DNA from: Rhodocyclales bacterium
GTDB taxonomy: Bacteria > Pseudomonadota > Gammaproteobacteria > Burkholderiales > Rhodocyclaceae
Direction of reading: 5' to 3'
Length of the DNA: 64,000 nt
Assembly: GCA_016214145.1 (NCBI GenBank)
Contig: JACRPA010000002.1
Coordinates: 1 to 64,000 of the forward strand
The position numbers and the translations under genes are program-made. The notes under the pieces are model-generated. The model searched no databases and was not told where the DNA came from. It was given only the letters and a program-made list of their open reading frames with translations. Below, piece after piece: positions 6,056-14,406 of this stretch (the stretch's first letter is position 1; each line of letters begins with the position of its first letter).

Positions 6056-7987
6056 ATGTCTGCACTCGTCAAGGCGTTTTCCGCCGACGGCGCGCTCGCC
6101 CGCGCCATTCCCGGCTATCGCGTCCGCCCGCAGCAGATCGAGATGGCCGAGCGCATCGCCGCCGCCATCCAGTCGCACGGCGTGCTGGTGGCGGAGGCTG
6201 GCACCGGCACGGGCAAGACCTTCGCCTACCTGGCGCCGGCGCTGATGGCCGGCGGCAAGGTGATCATCTCCACCGGCACCAAGACCCTGCAGGACCAGCT
6301 CTTCCAGCGCGACCTGCCGATGGTGCGCGACGCGCTGAAGGCGCCGGCGACGGTGGCGCTGCTCAAGGGCCGCGCCAACTACGTCTGCCATTACCACCTC
6401 GAACGCGCCCGCCAGGAAGGTCGCTTCCTCTCGCGCGAGGAGGCCGGCCACATCCTCGCCATCGCCCGCTTCGCCAGGACGACGCCGACCGGCGACAAGG
6501 CCGAGTGCGCCGCCGTGCCGGAGGATTCCGCCGCCTGGGCGGCGGCGACCTCGACGCGCGACAACTGCCTCGGCCAGGAATGCCCCAACGCCAAGGAGTG
6601 CTTCGTCATGGCGGCGCGGCGCGAGGCGCAGGCGGCCGACGTGGTGGTGGTGAACCACCATCTGTTCTTCGCCGACGTGATGCTGCGCGACACCGGCGTG
6701 GCGGAACTCCTGCCCGCCTGCAACACGGTGATCTTCGACGAGGCGCACCAGTTGCCGGAGACGGCCAGCCTGTTCTTCGGCGAGAACGTGTCGACGGCGC
6801 AACTGCTCGACCTGGCGCGCGATGCGCGCATGGAGGGCCTGGCGGCGGCGAAGGACTTCGCCGAGCTGCCGGAGGGGGCGCGGACGCTGGAGAAGGCGGC
6901 GCGCGACCTGCGCCTGGCCATCCCCGGCGAGAACGCGCGCTTCTCGCTGGCGCAGCTGGCGCCGGTGTTCCACGAGGCGCTGGAGAAGGTGGCCGACGAG
7001 CTGGCGCATTTCGGCAAGCTGCTGGAGTCGCAGGCGGAGCGCTCGGAAGGGCTGGAGCACTGCTGGCGCCGCGCGCAGGAGCTGATGCTGGTGCTCAAGC
7101 GCTGGCGGCAGCCGGAGGACACCGGCCTGGTGCGCTGGGTCGAGGTGTTCAACCAGGCGCTGTCGCTCAACGCCACGCCGCTGTTCATCGCCGACATCTT
7201 CAGGAAGCAGATGGAAGGCCACCCTCGGGCGTGGATCTTCACCTCGGCGACGCTGGCGGTGGAGAGCGACTTCTCGCATTACTGCAGCGAACTCGGACTG
7301 GAGGGCGCCGACACCGGCTGCTGGGGCAGCCCCTTCGACTACCCGAACCAGGCGCTGCTCTACGCGCCGCAGGCCATGCCCGACCCGAACAGCCGCGAGT
7401 ACAACGAGGCGGTGGTCGAGGCGGCCTGGCCGCTGATCCACGCCAGCCGCGGCCGCGCCTTCGTGCTGTGCACCTCGCTGCGCGCCATGCGGCGCATCCA
7501 CGAGCTGCTCAAGGCGCACTTCGAGGCGGAGGGCTTCGGCCACCCGCTGCTGCTGCAGGGCGAGGGCTCGAAAAGTGAACTTCTTGCGCGCTTCCGCCGG
7601 CTGGGCAATGCCGTGCTGGTGGCCAGCCAGAGCTTCTGGGAGGGCGTGGACGTGCGCGGCGAGGCGCTCTCGCTCGTCATCATCGACAAGCTGCCCTTCG
7701 CGCCGCCGGACGATCCGGTGCTGGCGGCGCGCATCGAGCACATGAAGAAAGAGGGCCGCAACGCCTTCATGGAGTACCAGTTGCCGCGCGCCGTCATCAG
7801 CGTCAAGCAGGGCGCCGGGCGGCTGATCCGCGACGAGGGAGATCGCGGCGTGCTGATGCTCTGCGACCCGCGCCTGATCACGAAGCCCTACGGCAAGCGC
7901 GTCTGGCGCTCGCTGCCGCCGATGCGGCGCACGCGCGAGGCGGATGAGGCGGTGGCGTTCTTCGAGATGGAGGCGGAGCGTGTATAA
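6056..7987 (+). CDS. yoaA: ATP-dependent DNA helicase, DinG/YoaA family (XPD-like)
   Basis: At 643 aa, this is a 5'-3' superfamily 2 helicase with an iron-sulfur domain, expected to act in DNA repair. Visible are Walker A (AEAGTGTGKT, residues 46-55), four Cys that can hold the 4Fe-4S cluster (111, 171, 176, 182), the DEAH box (VIFDEAHQLPE, about 225-235), LPFAPPDDP and the C-terminal motif VI (VKQGAGRLIRDEGDRGVLMLCDPR). The size agrees with YoaA (636 aa in E. coli). It stands alone between two repeat regions and therefore probably has its own promoter in the 177 bases upstream. Confidence 0.93.
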   Translation: MSALVKAFSADGALARAIPGYRVRPQQIEMAERIAAAIQSHGVLVAEAGTGTGKTFAYLAPALMAGGKVIISTGTKTLQDQLFQRDLPMVRDALKAPATVALLKGRANYVCHYHLERARQEGRFLSREEAGHILAIARFARTTPTGDKAECAAVPEDSAAWAAATSTRDNCLGQECPNAKECFVMAARREAQAADVVVVNHHLFFADVMLRDTGVAELLPACNTVIFDEAHQLPETASLFFGENVSTAQLLDLARDARMEGLAAAKDFAELPEGARTLEKAARDLRLAIPGENARFSLAQLAPVFHEALEKVADELAHFGKLLESQAERSEGLEHCWRRAQELMLVLKRWRQPEDTGLVRWVEVFNQALSLNATPLFIADIFRKQMEGHPRAWIFTSATLAVESDFSHYCSELGLEGADTGCWGSPFDYPNQALLYAPQAMPDPNSREYNEAVVEAAWPLIHASRGRAFVLCTSLRAMRRIHELLKAHFEAEGFGHPLLLQGEGSKSELLARFRRLGNAVLVASQSFWEGVDVRGEALSLVIIDKLPFAPPDDPVLAARIEHMKKEGRNAFMEYQLPRAVISVKQGAGRLIRDEGDRGVLMLCDPRLITKPYGKRVWRSLPPMRRTREADEAVAFFEMEAERV

Positions 7988-7989
7988 GG

Positions 7990-8065
7990 CCCGTCATCCC
8001 CGCGGAAGCGGGGATCCAGTAGTTGCGCAAAGATCCTGGATTCCCGCTTTCGCGGGAATGACGGG
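7990..8065. repeat. Intergenic palindrome family C (CCCGTCATCCCCGCG)
   Basis: CCCGTCATCCCCGCGGAAGC starts the left arm and GCTTTCGCGGGAATGACGGG ends the right arm, with inner GGGGATCCAG and CCTGGATTCCCG also pairing. This sequence type is widespread in proteobacterial intergenic regions. It fills the gap between the helicase gene and the sensor kinase gene. Confidence 0.8.
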
Positions 8066-8082
8066 TGGTCTGCGAGGAATTC

Positions 8083-10131
8083 ATGCGCTGGCCTGACCTC
8101 ATCGGCACGGTACGCGCCAAGCTGCTGCTGATCGTGCTGCTGCCGCCGGCGATCATGGTGCCGGCGCTGACCGGATTGCTGGTCTATTGGGGCGACGCCG
8201 CCTACGACAGGCTGCTGGTGTCGCGGGTCAGCGCCGAGATGATCACCGCCCACCAGTACATGGAGCGGGTGCTGGAGGCGAACGGCCGGGCTGTCGCCGG
8301 TTTCGCCGATTCGGCGCAGCTGGCGCGCGCCATGAGCAGGGGCGGCCTGCGTGAGCTGCTCAAGAAAACCGCGGCCGGCGAGAAGTTCGACTTCGTGCGC
8401 CTGCTCGACGCGGAGGGCCGCATCGTCGCCGCCAGCGGCGACACGCCGGCCGGCCGCTGGCAGGACTGGCCCGTGGTGCGCGAGGCCCTCGACGGCCGCA
8501 GCAGCGTGGCGATCGACATCTTCAATGCGGCGCAGCTCGCCGAGATCTCGCCGCAGCTGACCGAGCGGGCGCGGGTGCCGCTGGTGCCGACGCCGAACGC
8601 CGCGCCCGACCCGCGCAGCGAGGAGACCGGCGGCATGCTGATCCATGCCGCGGCGCCGGTGCACGGCGCCGACGGCCGGCTTGCCGGCGCGGTGGTGGCC
8701 GGCGTCATGCTCAACCACAACCTCGGCTTCGTCGACACCATCAACGACATCGTCTACCCCGAGGGCTCGCTGCCGCTCGGCAGCAAGGGCACTGCCACGC
8801 TGTTCCTCGGCGACGTGCGCATCGCCACCAATGTGCGCCTGTTCGGCGGCGATCGCGGAGAATCTGGAACGCGGGCGTTGGGCACCCGCGTCTCGCAGAC
8901 CGTGCGCGACGCGGTGCTGGGCGAGGGGCGCACCTGGCTCGACTCGGCCTTCGTGGTGAACGACTGGTACGTTTCCGGCTACGAGCCGGTGCTGGACAGT
9001 TACGGCAGGCGCGTCGGCATGCTCTATGTCGGCTACCTGGAAACGCCCTTCCGCGCCGTCAAGCGCAACATCCTGGGCGGCGTGATCGGCGTGATCCTCC
9101 TCGCCGCCCTGGTCAGCGTGCCGCTGCTGCTGTGGCGGGCGCGGCGCATCTTCGGCCCCCTGGAGCGCATGGACGCGACCATGGCGGCGGTGGAGGCGGG
9201 CGACGTCACGGCGCGCATCGGCGCGGTGGCCGGACGCGACGAGATCGCGCGCCTGGCCGAGCACTTCGACGTGCTGCTCGACACCCTGCACGAGCGCAAC
9301 GCCGAGCTGTCGCGCCTGAACACCGAGCTCGACTACAAGGTCATCGAGCGCACGCGCGAGCTGGCCCTGGCGCTGGAGGAGCTGCGCGCCGCGCAGAAGC
9401 AGCTGGTGCGCTCGGAGAAGCTGGCCGCCATCGGCCAGCTCACCGCCGGCGTGGCGCACGAGATCAACAATCCGATCGCCGTGATGCAGGGCAACCTCGA
9501 CCTGCTGCGCGAGGAGCTGGGCGCCGCGGCCGCGCCGGCGAGGAACGAGCTGCGCCTGCTCGACGAACAGATCCACCGCGTCCGCGTCATCGTCACCAAG
9601 CTGCTGCAGTTCGCCCGCCCGGACGAGTTCGCCGGCTATGTGGAAACGGTGGACGTGAATGCCGCCGTGGCCGACTGCCTGGTGCTGGTGCGCCACGAAC
9701 TGAAGAAGGGCGACATCGAGGTGGTGCAGGAACTGCGCGCCGCGTCGCCGGTGCATATCAACCGCAACGAGCTGCAGCAGGTGCTGATCAACCTCGCCGT
9801 CAACGCCGTGCATGCCATGGCCGGCGGCGGCCGCCTGACTTTCGTCACGGAGGGGTGGCAGAACAAGGGCGTGCGCATCGGGGTGCGCGACACCGGCGCG
9901 GGAATCCCGCCGGAGCACCTGGCGCGGGTGTTCGACCCCTTCTTCACGACGAAGAAGACGCACGGCACCGGGCTGGGACTTTCCATCTCGCTGGCCTTGA
10001 TAGAACGCTACGGCGGCACCATATCGGTGGACAGCCGCCCCGGCGAAGGCGCCGAATTCAGCGTCTTCCTGCTCGCCGAGCCGGTGTTCCGCGAGCAGGA
10101 AAACCTCGACACGATGGCGGCACATGATTGA
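8083..10131 (+). CDS. Membrane sensor histidine kinase, cache-HAMP-HisKA, orphan
   Basis: Start 8083 is preferred (GAGGA 6 bases upstream) over the in-frame ATG at 8065; this gives 682 aa. Order: TM1 (about 8-35), a periplasmic cache-like sensor of about 280 residues, TM2 (NILGGVIGVILLAALVSVPLLLW, about 325-348), HAMP (about 350-400), a short coiled coil, HisKA with H459 in GVAHEINNPIAV, and HATPase with DTGAGIPPEHLARVFDPFF and GTGLGLSISLAL. The H-box and ATPase type resemble NtrB-like kinases. No response regulator gene is nearby, so its partner must be encoded elsewhere. The signal is unknown. Confidence 0.92.
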   Translation: MRWPDLIGTVRAKLLLIVLLPPAIMVPALTGLLVYWGDAAYDRLLVSRVSAEMITAHQYMERVLEANGRAVAGFADSAQLARAMSRGGLRELLKKTAAGEKFDFVRLLDAEGRIVAASGDTPAGRWQDWPVVREALDGRSSVAIDIFNAAQLAEISPQLTERARVPLVPTPNAAPDPRSEETGGMLIHAAAPVHGADGRLAGAVVAGVMLNHNLGFVDTINDIVYPEGSLPLGSKGTATLFLGDVRIATNVRLFGGDRGESGTRALGTRVSQTVRDAVLGEGRTWLDSAFVVNDWYVSGYEPVLDSYGRRVGMLYVGYLETPFRAVKRNILGGVIGVILLAALVSVPLLLWRARRIFGPLERMDATMAAVEAGDVTARIGAVAGRDEIARLAEHFDVLLDTLHERNAELSRLNTELDYKVIERTRELALALEELRAAQKQLVRSEKLAAIGQLTAGVAHEINNPIAVMQGNLDLLREELGAAAAPARNELRLLDEQIHRVRVIVTKLLQFARPDEFAGYVETVDVNAAVADCLVLVRHELKKGDIEVVQELRAASPVHINRNELQQVLINLAVNAVHAMAGGGRLTFVTEGWQNKGVRIGVRDTGAGIPPEHLARVFDPFFTTKKTHGTGLGLSISLALIERYGGTISVDSRPGEGAEFSVFLLAEPVFREQENLDTMAAHD

Positions 10132-10149
10132 CGACAATCTTCAGTTTCT

Positions 10150-10208
10150 TGTAGGAGCCGCCTTGGCGGCGATTCGGCGGCTGCATCGCTGCCAAGGCAG
10201 CTCCTACA
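10150..10208. repeat. Intergenic palindrome family B (TGTAGGAGC), copy 1
   Basis: TGTAGGAGCCGCCTTGGCGGCGAT is matched by an inverted arm ending GCTCCTACA. Copies of the family are at 12177-12241, 20872-20936, 40892-40938 and 60630-60687, with constant outer GTAGGAGC / GCTCCTAC (GTGGGAGC at 20872) and variable inner arms. Confidence 0.8.
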
Positions 10209-10239
10209 GGCGAGGGGGCCGGATTCAGGTGGAAACGAC

Positions 10240-11535
10240 ATGACTACGCAGTGCAACCGCATGGCGGAAGCCCTCAACCGCGACTGCCAGTGCGTCAGCG
10301 TGGACCGGGAAAAGCTGCTCCGCGCGCTGGCGCAGGGCGAGGCCGGCGCCGACATGGTGCGCCTGATCGAGGAGGAGCGGCCGCATCTCTTCGCCGAATC
10401 GACGGTGTTCCTCGGCCAGGCCAGCGTCGAGCGCATGGCGGAGATCGTCGCCGCGATCGAGCGCGTGGCGGCGCTGCCGGCCTGGGCGGAGCGCGTGCTG
10501 GCCTGGGCGCCGCAGGCGGCGCGGCATGAGACCGGCGCGGCCGGCGTCTTCATGGGCTACGACTTCCACCTCGGCAAGGACGGGCCGCAGCTGATCGAGA
10601 TCAACACCAACGCCGGCGGCGGCCTGCTCAACGCCGCCCTGTCGCAGGCGCAGGTGGCCTGTTGCGAGGAGGTCTCCGCCATCCTGCCCGGCGTGCATCC
10701 CGCCGCCACGCTGGAGCAGGACTACGTCGACATGTTCATCGAGGAATGGCGCGCCGAGCGCGGCGCGGCGCCGCTCGGGCGCATCGCCATCGTGGACGAG
10801 AAGCCGTCGGAGCAGTACCTCTACCCGGAATTCCTCCTCTTCAAGAAGCTCTTCGAGCGCCACGGCCTGGCGACGGTCATTTGCGATCCGGCCGAGTTGC
10901 GCTTCGCGGGCGGAGCGCTCCATCATGGCGACGGACGCATCGACCTGGTCTACAATCGCCTGACGGATTTCGGGCTGGAAGCGCCGGCCCACGCTGCGCT
11001 GCGCGAGGCCTGGCTGGCCGGGGCGGTGGTGCTGACGCCGCATCCGCGCGCGCATGCCCTCTTCGCCGACAAGCGCAATTTGACGCTGCTCACCGACGAG
11101 GCGGCCCTGGTCGAACTGGGCGTGGATGCCGCGACGCGGGACGTGCTGCTGTCCGGCATCCCGCGCACGCGGGGGGTGCGGCGCGAGGACGGCGAGGACC
11201 TGTGGGCCGCTCGCCGGCAGCTCTTCTTCAAGCCGGCCGCGGGCTACGGCAGCAAGGCGGCCTACCGCGGCGACAAGCTGACGAAGCGGGTGTTCGAGGA
11301 CATCCTCGCCGGCGGCTACGTCGCGCAGGCGCTGGTGCCGCCCTCGGAGCGCCGCCTCGGCACGGAGGAGGCGCCGCTGGAGCTGAAGCTCGACCTGCGC
11401 AACTACACGTACCGCGGCCGGGTGCAGCTGGTGACGGCGCGCCTGTACCAGGGCCAGACGACGAATTTCCGCACGCCGGGCGGCGGCTTCGCGCCGGTAC
11501 TGACGGTGCCGCGCATGGAACAAAACCGCTCATGA
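10240..11535 (+). CDS. Circularly permuted ATP-grasp-like protein, 431 aa
   Basis: I do not recognise a named family. Two ATP-grasp signatures appear in reversed order: the metal-binding strand PQLIEINTNAGGGLLN (about residues 113-128) precedes the nucleotide loop LFFKPAAGYGSKAAYRGDKL (about 328-347). This order is seen in circularly permuted ATP-grasp proteins such as glutathionylspermidine synthase-like and DUF404/407-type proteins. Such enzymes join a carboxylate to an amine, often in peptide-like modification. The C-terminal end (LRNYTYRGRVQLVTARLYQGQTTNFRTPGGGFAPV) supports this. It is likely cytosolic. The substrate is unknown. It follows an orphan sensor kinase and precedes mobB; a link with either is not shown. 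Confidence 0.65.
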   Translation: MTTQCNRMAEALNRDCQCVSVDREKLLRALAQGEAGADMVRLIEEERPHLFAESTVFLGQASVERMAEIVAAIERVAALPAWAERVLAWAPQAARHETGAAGVFMGYDFHLGKDGPQLIEINTNAGGGLLNAALSQAQVACCEEVSAILPGVHPAATLEQDYVDMFIEEWRAERGAAPLGRIAIVDEKPSEQYLYPEFLLFKKLFERHGLATVICDPAELRFAGGALHHGDGRIDLVYNRLTDFGLEAPAHAALREAWLAGAVVLTPHPRAHALFADKRNLTLLTDEAALVELGVDAATRDVLLSGIPRTRGVRREDGEDLWAARRQLFFKPAAGYGSKAAYRGDKLTKRVFEDILAGGYVAQALVPPSERRLGTEEAPLELKLDLRNYTYRGRVQLVTARLYQGQTTNFRTPGGGFAPVLTVPRMEQNRS

Positions 11536-11626
11536 CGCAAAGAGCGCAAAGGCGCAAAGGGCGCAAAGAATACAATTCGTTTTCCCCTTTGCGATCTTTG
11601 CGTCTTTGCGACCTTTGCGTTGAAAG
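11534..11626. repeat. GCAAAG-rich inverted repeat (family D), copy 1
   Basis: The left arm has four irregular units (GACGCAAAGAGCGCAAAGG and so on) and the right arm the inverse (CTTTGCGATCTTTGCGTC). The second copy is at 14309-14400. Both sit next to molybdenum cofactor genes. The right arm ends only 7 bases before the mobB ATG, so it lies in the mobB leader. Confidence 0.75.
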
Positions 11627-11632
11627 AGGTTT

Positions 11633-12142
11633 ATGAAAGTTTTCGGATTCGCCGGCTATTCCGGCTCGGGCAAGACGACGCTGATCGAGCAGCTGATTCC
11701 GCGCTTCGTCATGGCGGGGTTGAAGGTCTCGCTCATCAAGCATGCCCACCACGGCTTCGACATCGACAAGCCGGGCAAGGATTCCTTCCGCCACCGCGAG
11801 GCGGGCTGCAGCGAGGTGCTGCTGACTTCGAACCAGCGCTGGGTGCTGATGCATGAACTGCGCGGCGGGGCGGAACCGACGCTGGAGGAGCAGATCGAAA
11901 TGCTGTCGCCCTGCGACCTGGCGCTGGTGGAGGGCTACAAGACCAACGACCTGATCCCCAAGCTGGAGGTGTATCGCCCCGCGCACGGCAAGCCGCCGAT
12001 CCATCCCGAGCACCCGAACATCGTCGCCGTGGCGAGCGATGCGCCGGTGCAGACGTCGGTGCCGGTGCTGGACATCAACGATCCCGATGCGATCGCCAAA
12101 TTCATCATGCACTACCTGGCGCTGGATGTTGTTAAACACTGA
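11633..12142 (+). CDS. mobB: Molybdopterin-guanine dinucleotide biosynthesis adaptor MobB
   Basis: At 169 aa, a P-loop GTP-binding protein that assists MobA in forming the guanine dinucleotide cofactor. Walker A is FAGYSGSGKTT (residues 6-16); then LIKHAHHGFDIDKPGKDSFRHREAG and DLALVEGYK are typical of MobB. The start has GAGG 6 bases upstream. It heads a run of molybdenum cofactor genes on the plus strand (mobB, moeA, moaD, moaE), each separated by a palindromic repeat except moaD-moaE. No mobA is visible here. Confidence 0.93.
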   Translation: MKVFGFAGYSGSGKTTLIEQLIPRFVMAGLKVSLIKHAHHGFDIDKPGKDSFRHREAGCSEVLLTSNQRWVLMHELRGGAEPTLEEQIEMLSPCDLALVEGYKTNDLIPKLEVYRPAHGKPPIHPEHPNIVAVASDAPVQTSVPVLDINDPDAIAKFIMHYLALDVVKH

Positions 12143-12176
12143 CCTCAGCCGGGACATGAACAACCTTGAAATACGC

Positions 12177-12241
12177 TGTAGGAGCGGCGTCCTCGCCGCG
12201 ATATTGGCGGTTGCTATCGCGGCGAGGACGCCGCTCCTACA
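12177..12241. repeat. Intergenic palindrome family B, copy 2
   Basis: Perfect 26-base arms (12177-12202 and 12216-12241), starting TGTAGGAGCGGCGTCCTCGC, around a 13-base spacer. It lies between mobB and moeA and ends 27 bases before the moeA ATG. A nearly identical copy is at 20872-20936. Confidence 0.85.
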
Positions 12242-12268
12242 GGTTCTTCACAACGATGCGGACCTGAA

Positions 12269-13474
12269 ATGAGCCTTTTATCCTACGACGAAGCACTGCA
12301 AAAACTCCTCGCCGCCGCCTGCCCGGTGGGCGACATCGAGGAAGTGGATACCGTGGCCGCCGCCGGCCGCACGCTGGCGCGCGCGCAGTCGAGCGGCATC
12401 GTGGTGCCGCCGCTGGACAACTCGGCCATGGACGGCTACGCGGTTCGCCTGGCGGACGTGCCCGCCGCAGGCACCAGGCTGCCGGTGTCGCAGCGCATTC
12501 CCGCCGGCAGCGTCGGCACGCCGCTCCAGCCCGGCACGGCGGCGCGCATCTTCACCGGCGCGCCGGTGCCGGCGGGAGCCGACGCGGTGGTGATGCAGGA
12601 GCTGTGCGAGCACGCCGAGGCGGGGGTGTTGATCAACCATGTGCCGCGCTTGGGCGAGAACATCCGCCGCGCCGGCGAGGACATCCAGGCCGGTTCGGCC
12701 ATCCTCGCCGCCGGCACGCGGCTCACGCCGCAGGACATCGGTCTGGCCGCCTCGGTCGGGCTGGCGAAGCTGCCGGTGTTCCGCCGGCTGCGCGTGGCGG
12801 TGTTCTTCACCGGCGACGAACTGGCCATGCCGGGCCAGCCGTTGCCGCCCGGCGGCATCTACAACTCCAACCGCTACACGCTGCGCGGGCTGCTCGCCGC
12901 GCTCGGCTGCGAGGTGCACGACCTCGGCATCGTGTCGGACAGCCTTGATGCGACGCGCGCCGCGCTGCGCGAGGCGGCCGCCGGCAGCGACGTCATCATC
13001 ACCAGCGGCGGCGTCTCGGTGGGGGAGGAGGACCACGTCAAGGCGGCGGTGCAGGCGGAGGGCGCGCTCGATCTGTGGAAGATCGCGATCAAACCGGGAA
13101 AACCGCTGGCCTTCGGAAAAGTCAGTCGCCGCAACACGGCGTTCATCGGCCTGCCGGGCAATCCGGTGTCGACCTTCGTCACCTTCCTCATGCTGGTGCG
13201 CCCCTTCCTGCTCGCCTGCCAGGGCGCGCGCGTCACCGTGCCGCGCGGCCTGATGATGCGCGCCGATTTCGACTGGCCGAAACCCGACCGGCGCCGCGAG
13301 TTCCTGCGCGTGCGCATCGGCAATGAGGGCGGCCTGGAGTTGTTCCCCAACCAGAGTTCGGGCGTGCTGACCTCCTGCGCCTGGGCCGACGGCCTGGTGG
13401 ACAATCCGCCGGCGCAGGCGGTGCAGCGCGGCGATCTGGTGCGCTTCATTCCTTTTTCCGAGTTGTTATACTGA
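12269..13474 (+). CDS. moeA: Molybdopterin molybdenumtransferase MoeA
   Basis: At 401 aa, normal for the family. The enzyme inserts molybdate into adenylated molybdopterin. Diagnostic segments are VVPPLDNSAMDGYAVR (about 45-61), the domain II PAGSVGTPLQPGTAARIFTGAPVPAGADAVVMQE, IIITSGGVSVGEEDHVK (about 247-262), and FIGLPGNPVSTFVTF. A dispersed 24-nt motif copy encodes the stretch GKVSRRNTAF just before FIGLPGNP, a position that is variable in the family. Start at the ATG at 12269. Confidence 0.95.
   Translation: MSLLSYDEALQKLLAAACPVGDIEEVDTVAAAGRTLARAQSSGIVVPPLDNSAMDGYAVRLADVPAAGTRLPVSQRIPAGSVGTPLQPGTAARIFTGAPVPAGADAVVMQELCEHAEAGVLINHVPRLGENIRRAGEDIQAGSAILAAGTRLTPQDIGLAASVGLAKLPVFRRLRVAVFFTGDELAMPGQPLPPGGIYNSNRYTLRGLLAALGCEVHDLGIVSDSLDATRAALREAAAGSDVIITSGGVSVGEEDHVKAAVQAEGALDLWKIAIKPGKPLAFGKVSRRNTAFIGLPGNPVSTFVTFLMLVRPFLLACQGARVTVPRGLMMRADFDWPKPDRRREFLRVRIGNEGGLELFPNQSSGVLTSCAWADGLVDNPPAQAVQRGDLVRFIPFSELLY
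13115..13141 (+). repeat. Dispersed 24-nt motif, copy 2 (in moeA)
   Basis: AAAGTCAGTC, 8 bases, ACGGCG, exact to the consensus in both blocks. It is read in the moeA frame as K-V-S-R-R-N-T-A, using the codon AGT, which is rare in these GC-rich genes. Confidence 0.7.
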
Positions 13475-13485
13475 AACCAATTGGC

Positions 13486-13553
13486 GTAGGTCGGGCTTCA
13501 GCCCGACTTTGGCGGTTGATCAGCCGCCGTTGTCGGGCTGAAGCCCGACCTAC
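13486..13553. repeat. Intergenic palindrome family A, copy 2
   Basis: GTAGGTCGGGCTTCAGCCCG opens the left unit and the inverse unit ends CCCGACCTAC at 13553, with an inner pair GGCGGTTGATCAGCCGCC. It starts 12 bases after the moeA stop. A further CAGCCCGAC remnant (13553-13561) follows before moaD. Confidence 0.8.
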
Positions 13554-13576
13554 AGCCCGACTTGCGTGAGGTGCTT

Positions 13577-13831
13577 GTGAGCGTGAAAGTCCTCTATTTT
13601 GCCGGCCTGCGCGAGGCGGTCGGCCAGTCCTCCGAACAACTGGCATTGCCGGCACAGATTGGCAGCGTCGGCCAGTTGCATGCCCATCTCGTCGCGCGCG
13701 GCGGCGCCTGGCAGGCGCTGGCGACGGCGAAGAACCTGCGCATCGCGGTCAACCAGAAGATCGCTGCGGTGGATGCGCCGCTGAAGGACGGCGACGAGGT
13801 GGCCTTCTTCCCGCCGGTGACGGGTGGATAA
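13577..13831 (+). CDS. moaD: Molybdopterin synthase sulfur carrier subunit MoaD
   Basis: At 84 aa from a GTG at 13577, chosen because GAGG lies 5 bases before it. A TTG-initiated reading from 13562 would only add five residues. The protein has the ubiquitin-like fold (VKVLYFAGLREAVGQSSEQLALP ... KDGDEVAFFPPVTGG) and ends in the Gly-Gly that is adenylated and thiocarboxylated. Its stop is immediately followed by the GTG of moaE. Confidence 0.95.
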   Translation: MSVKVLYFAGLREAVGQSSEQLALPAQIGSVGQLHAHLVARGGAWQALATAKNLRIAVNQKIAAVDAPLKDGDEVAFFPPVTGG

Positions 13832-14284
13832 GTGAAGATATCGGTGCAGTCGGAGGACTTCGATGTCGGCGCCGAGTGCGCCGCGCTGACGCGCGGCCGC
13901 ACGGACATCGGCGCCGTGGCGAGCTTTGTCGGGCTGGTGCGCGATTCGAACGACGGCGCCGGCGTGGCGCGGATGACGCTGGAGCACTATCCCGGCATGA
14001 CCGAGAAGTCGCTGGCGGAAATCGTCGAGGAGGCACGCGGCCGCTGGGACGTCATGGACGCGACGGTGATCCATCGCGTCGGCGAGCTCAGGCCGGGCGA
14101 CAACATCGTGCTGGTGGTGGTGGCGAGCGCGCATCGCGGCGATGCCTTCGCCGCCTGCGAGTTCATCATGGACTACCTGAAGACCCGCGCGCCGTTCTGG
14201 AAGAAGGAGAAAACGCCGGAGGGCGAGCGCTGGGTCGATGCGCGCGAGTCGGACGACCGCGCGGCGGAGAAGTGGAAGGGTTGA
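13832..14284 (+). CDS. moaE: Molybdopterin synthase catalytic subunit MoaE
   Basis: At 150 aa with a GTG start directly after moaD. It adds two sulfurs to precursor Z using MoaD. Visible signatures are GAVASFVGLVRDSNDG, LEHYPGMTEKSLAEI, HRVGELRPGDNIVLVVV, AHRGDAFAACEFIMDYLKTRAPFWKKE with the catalytic lysines. MoaA, MoaB, MoaC and MogA are not in the window. Confidence 0.95.
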   Translation: MKISVQSEDFDVGAECAALTRGRTDIGAVASFVGLVRDSNDGAGVARMTLEHYPGMTEKSLAEIVEEARGRWDVMDATVIHRVGELRPGDNIVLVVVASAHRGDAFAACEFIMDYLKTRAPFWKKEKTPEGERWVDARESDDRAAEKWKG

Positions 14285-14308
14285 TTACTTAAACTGCAAC
14301 CGCCATTA

Positions 14309-14400
14309 ACGCAAAGGGCGCAAAGACGCAAAGGTCGCAAAGAAACATCCCATGGTTTGCCTTTGCGTTCTTTGCGCCTCTGCGGTCTCTGCGTTGAAAG
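14309..14400. repeat. GCAAAG-rich inverted repeat (family D), copy 2
   Basis: AACGCAAAGGGCGCAAAGAC starts the left arm; the right arm has TTTGCGTTCTTTGCGCCTC and ends GCGTTGAAAG. Outer AACCGC / GCGGTT also pair, as around copy 1. It lies between the convergent moaE and phasin genes and may act as a bidirectional terminator. Confidence 0.7.
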
Positions 14401-14406
14401 CGGTTT

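Noticed and set aside
5972-7741. 589-aa open frame on the minus strand inside the helicase gene
   Set aside because: It is the antisense shadow of a GC-rich gene with clear helicase motifs; its product is a low-complexity Arg/His/Leu-rich chain without domains.
9836-9856. GCCTGACTTTCGTC in the sensor kinase as a further copy of the 24-nt motif
   Set aside because: Only AAAGTCAG is shared; the 8-base spacing to an ACGGCG block is absent. The same applies to CCTGACTTTCCC at 46058.
11534-11626. GCAAAG-rich repeats as a CRISPR array
   Set aside because: The units are irregular and short, arranged as two inverted arms without spacers; no cas genes are present.
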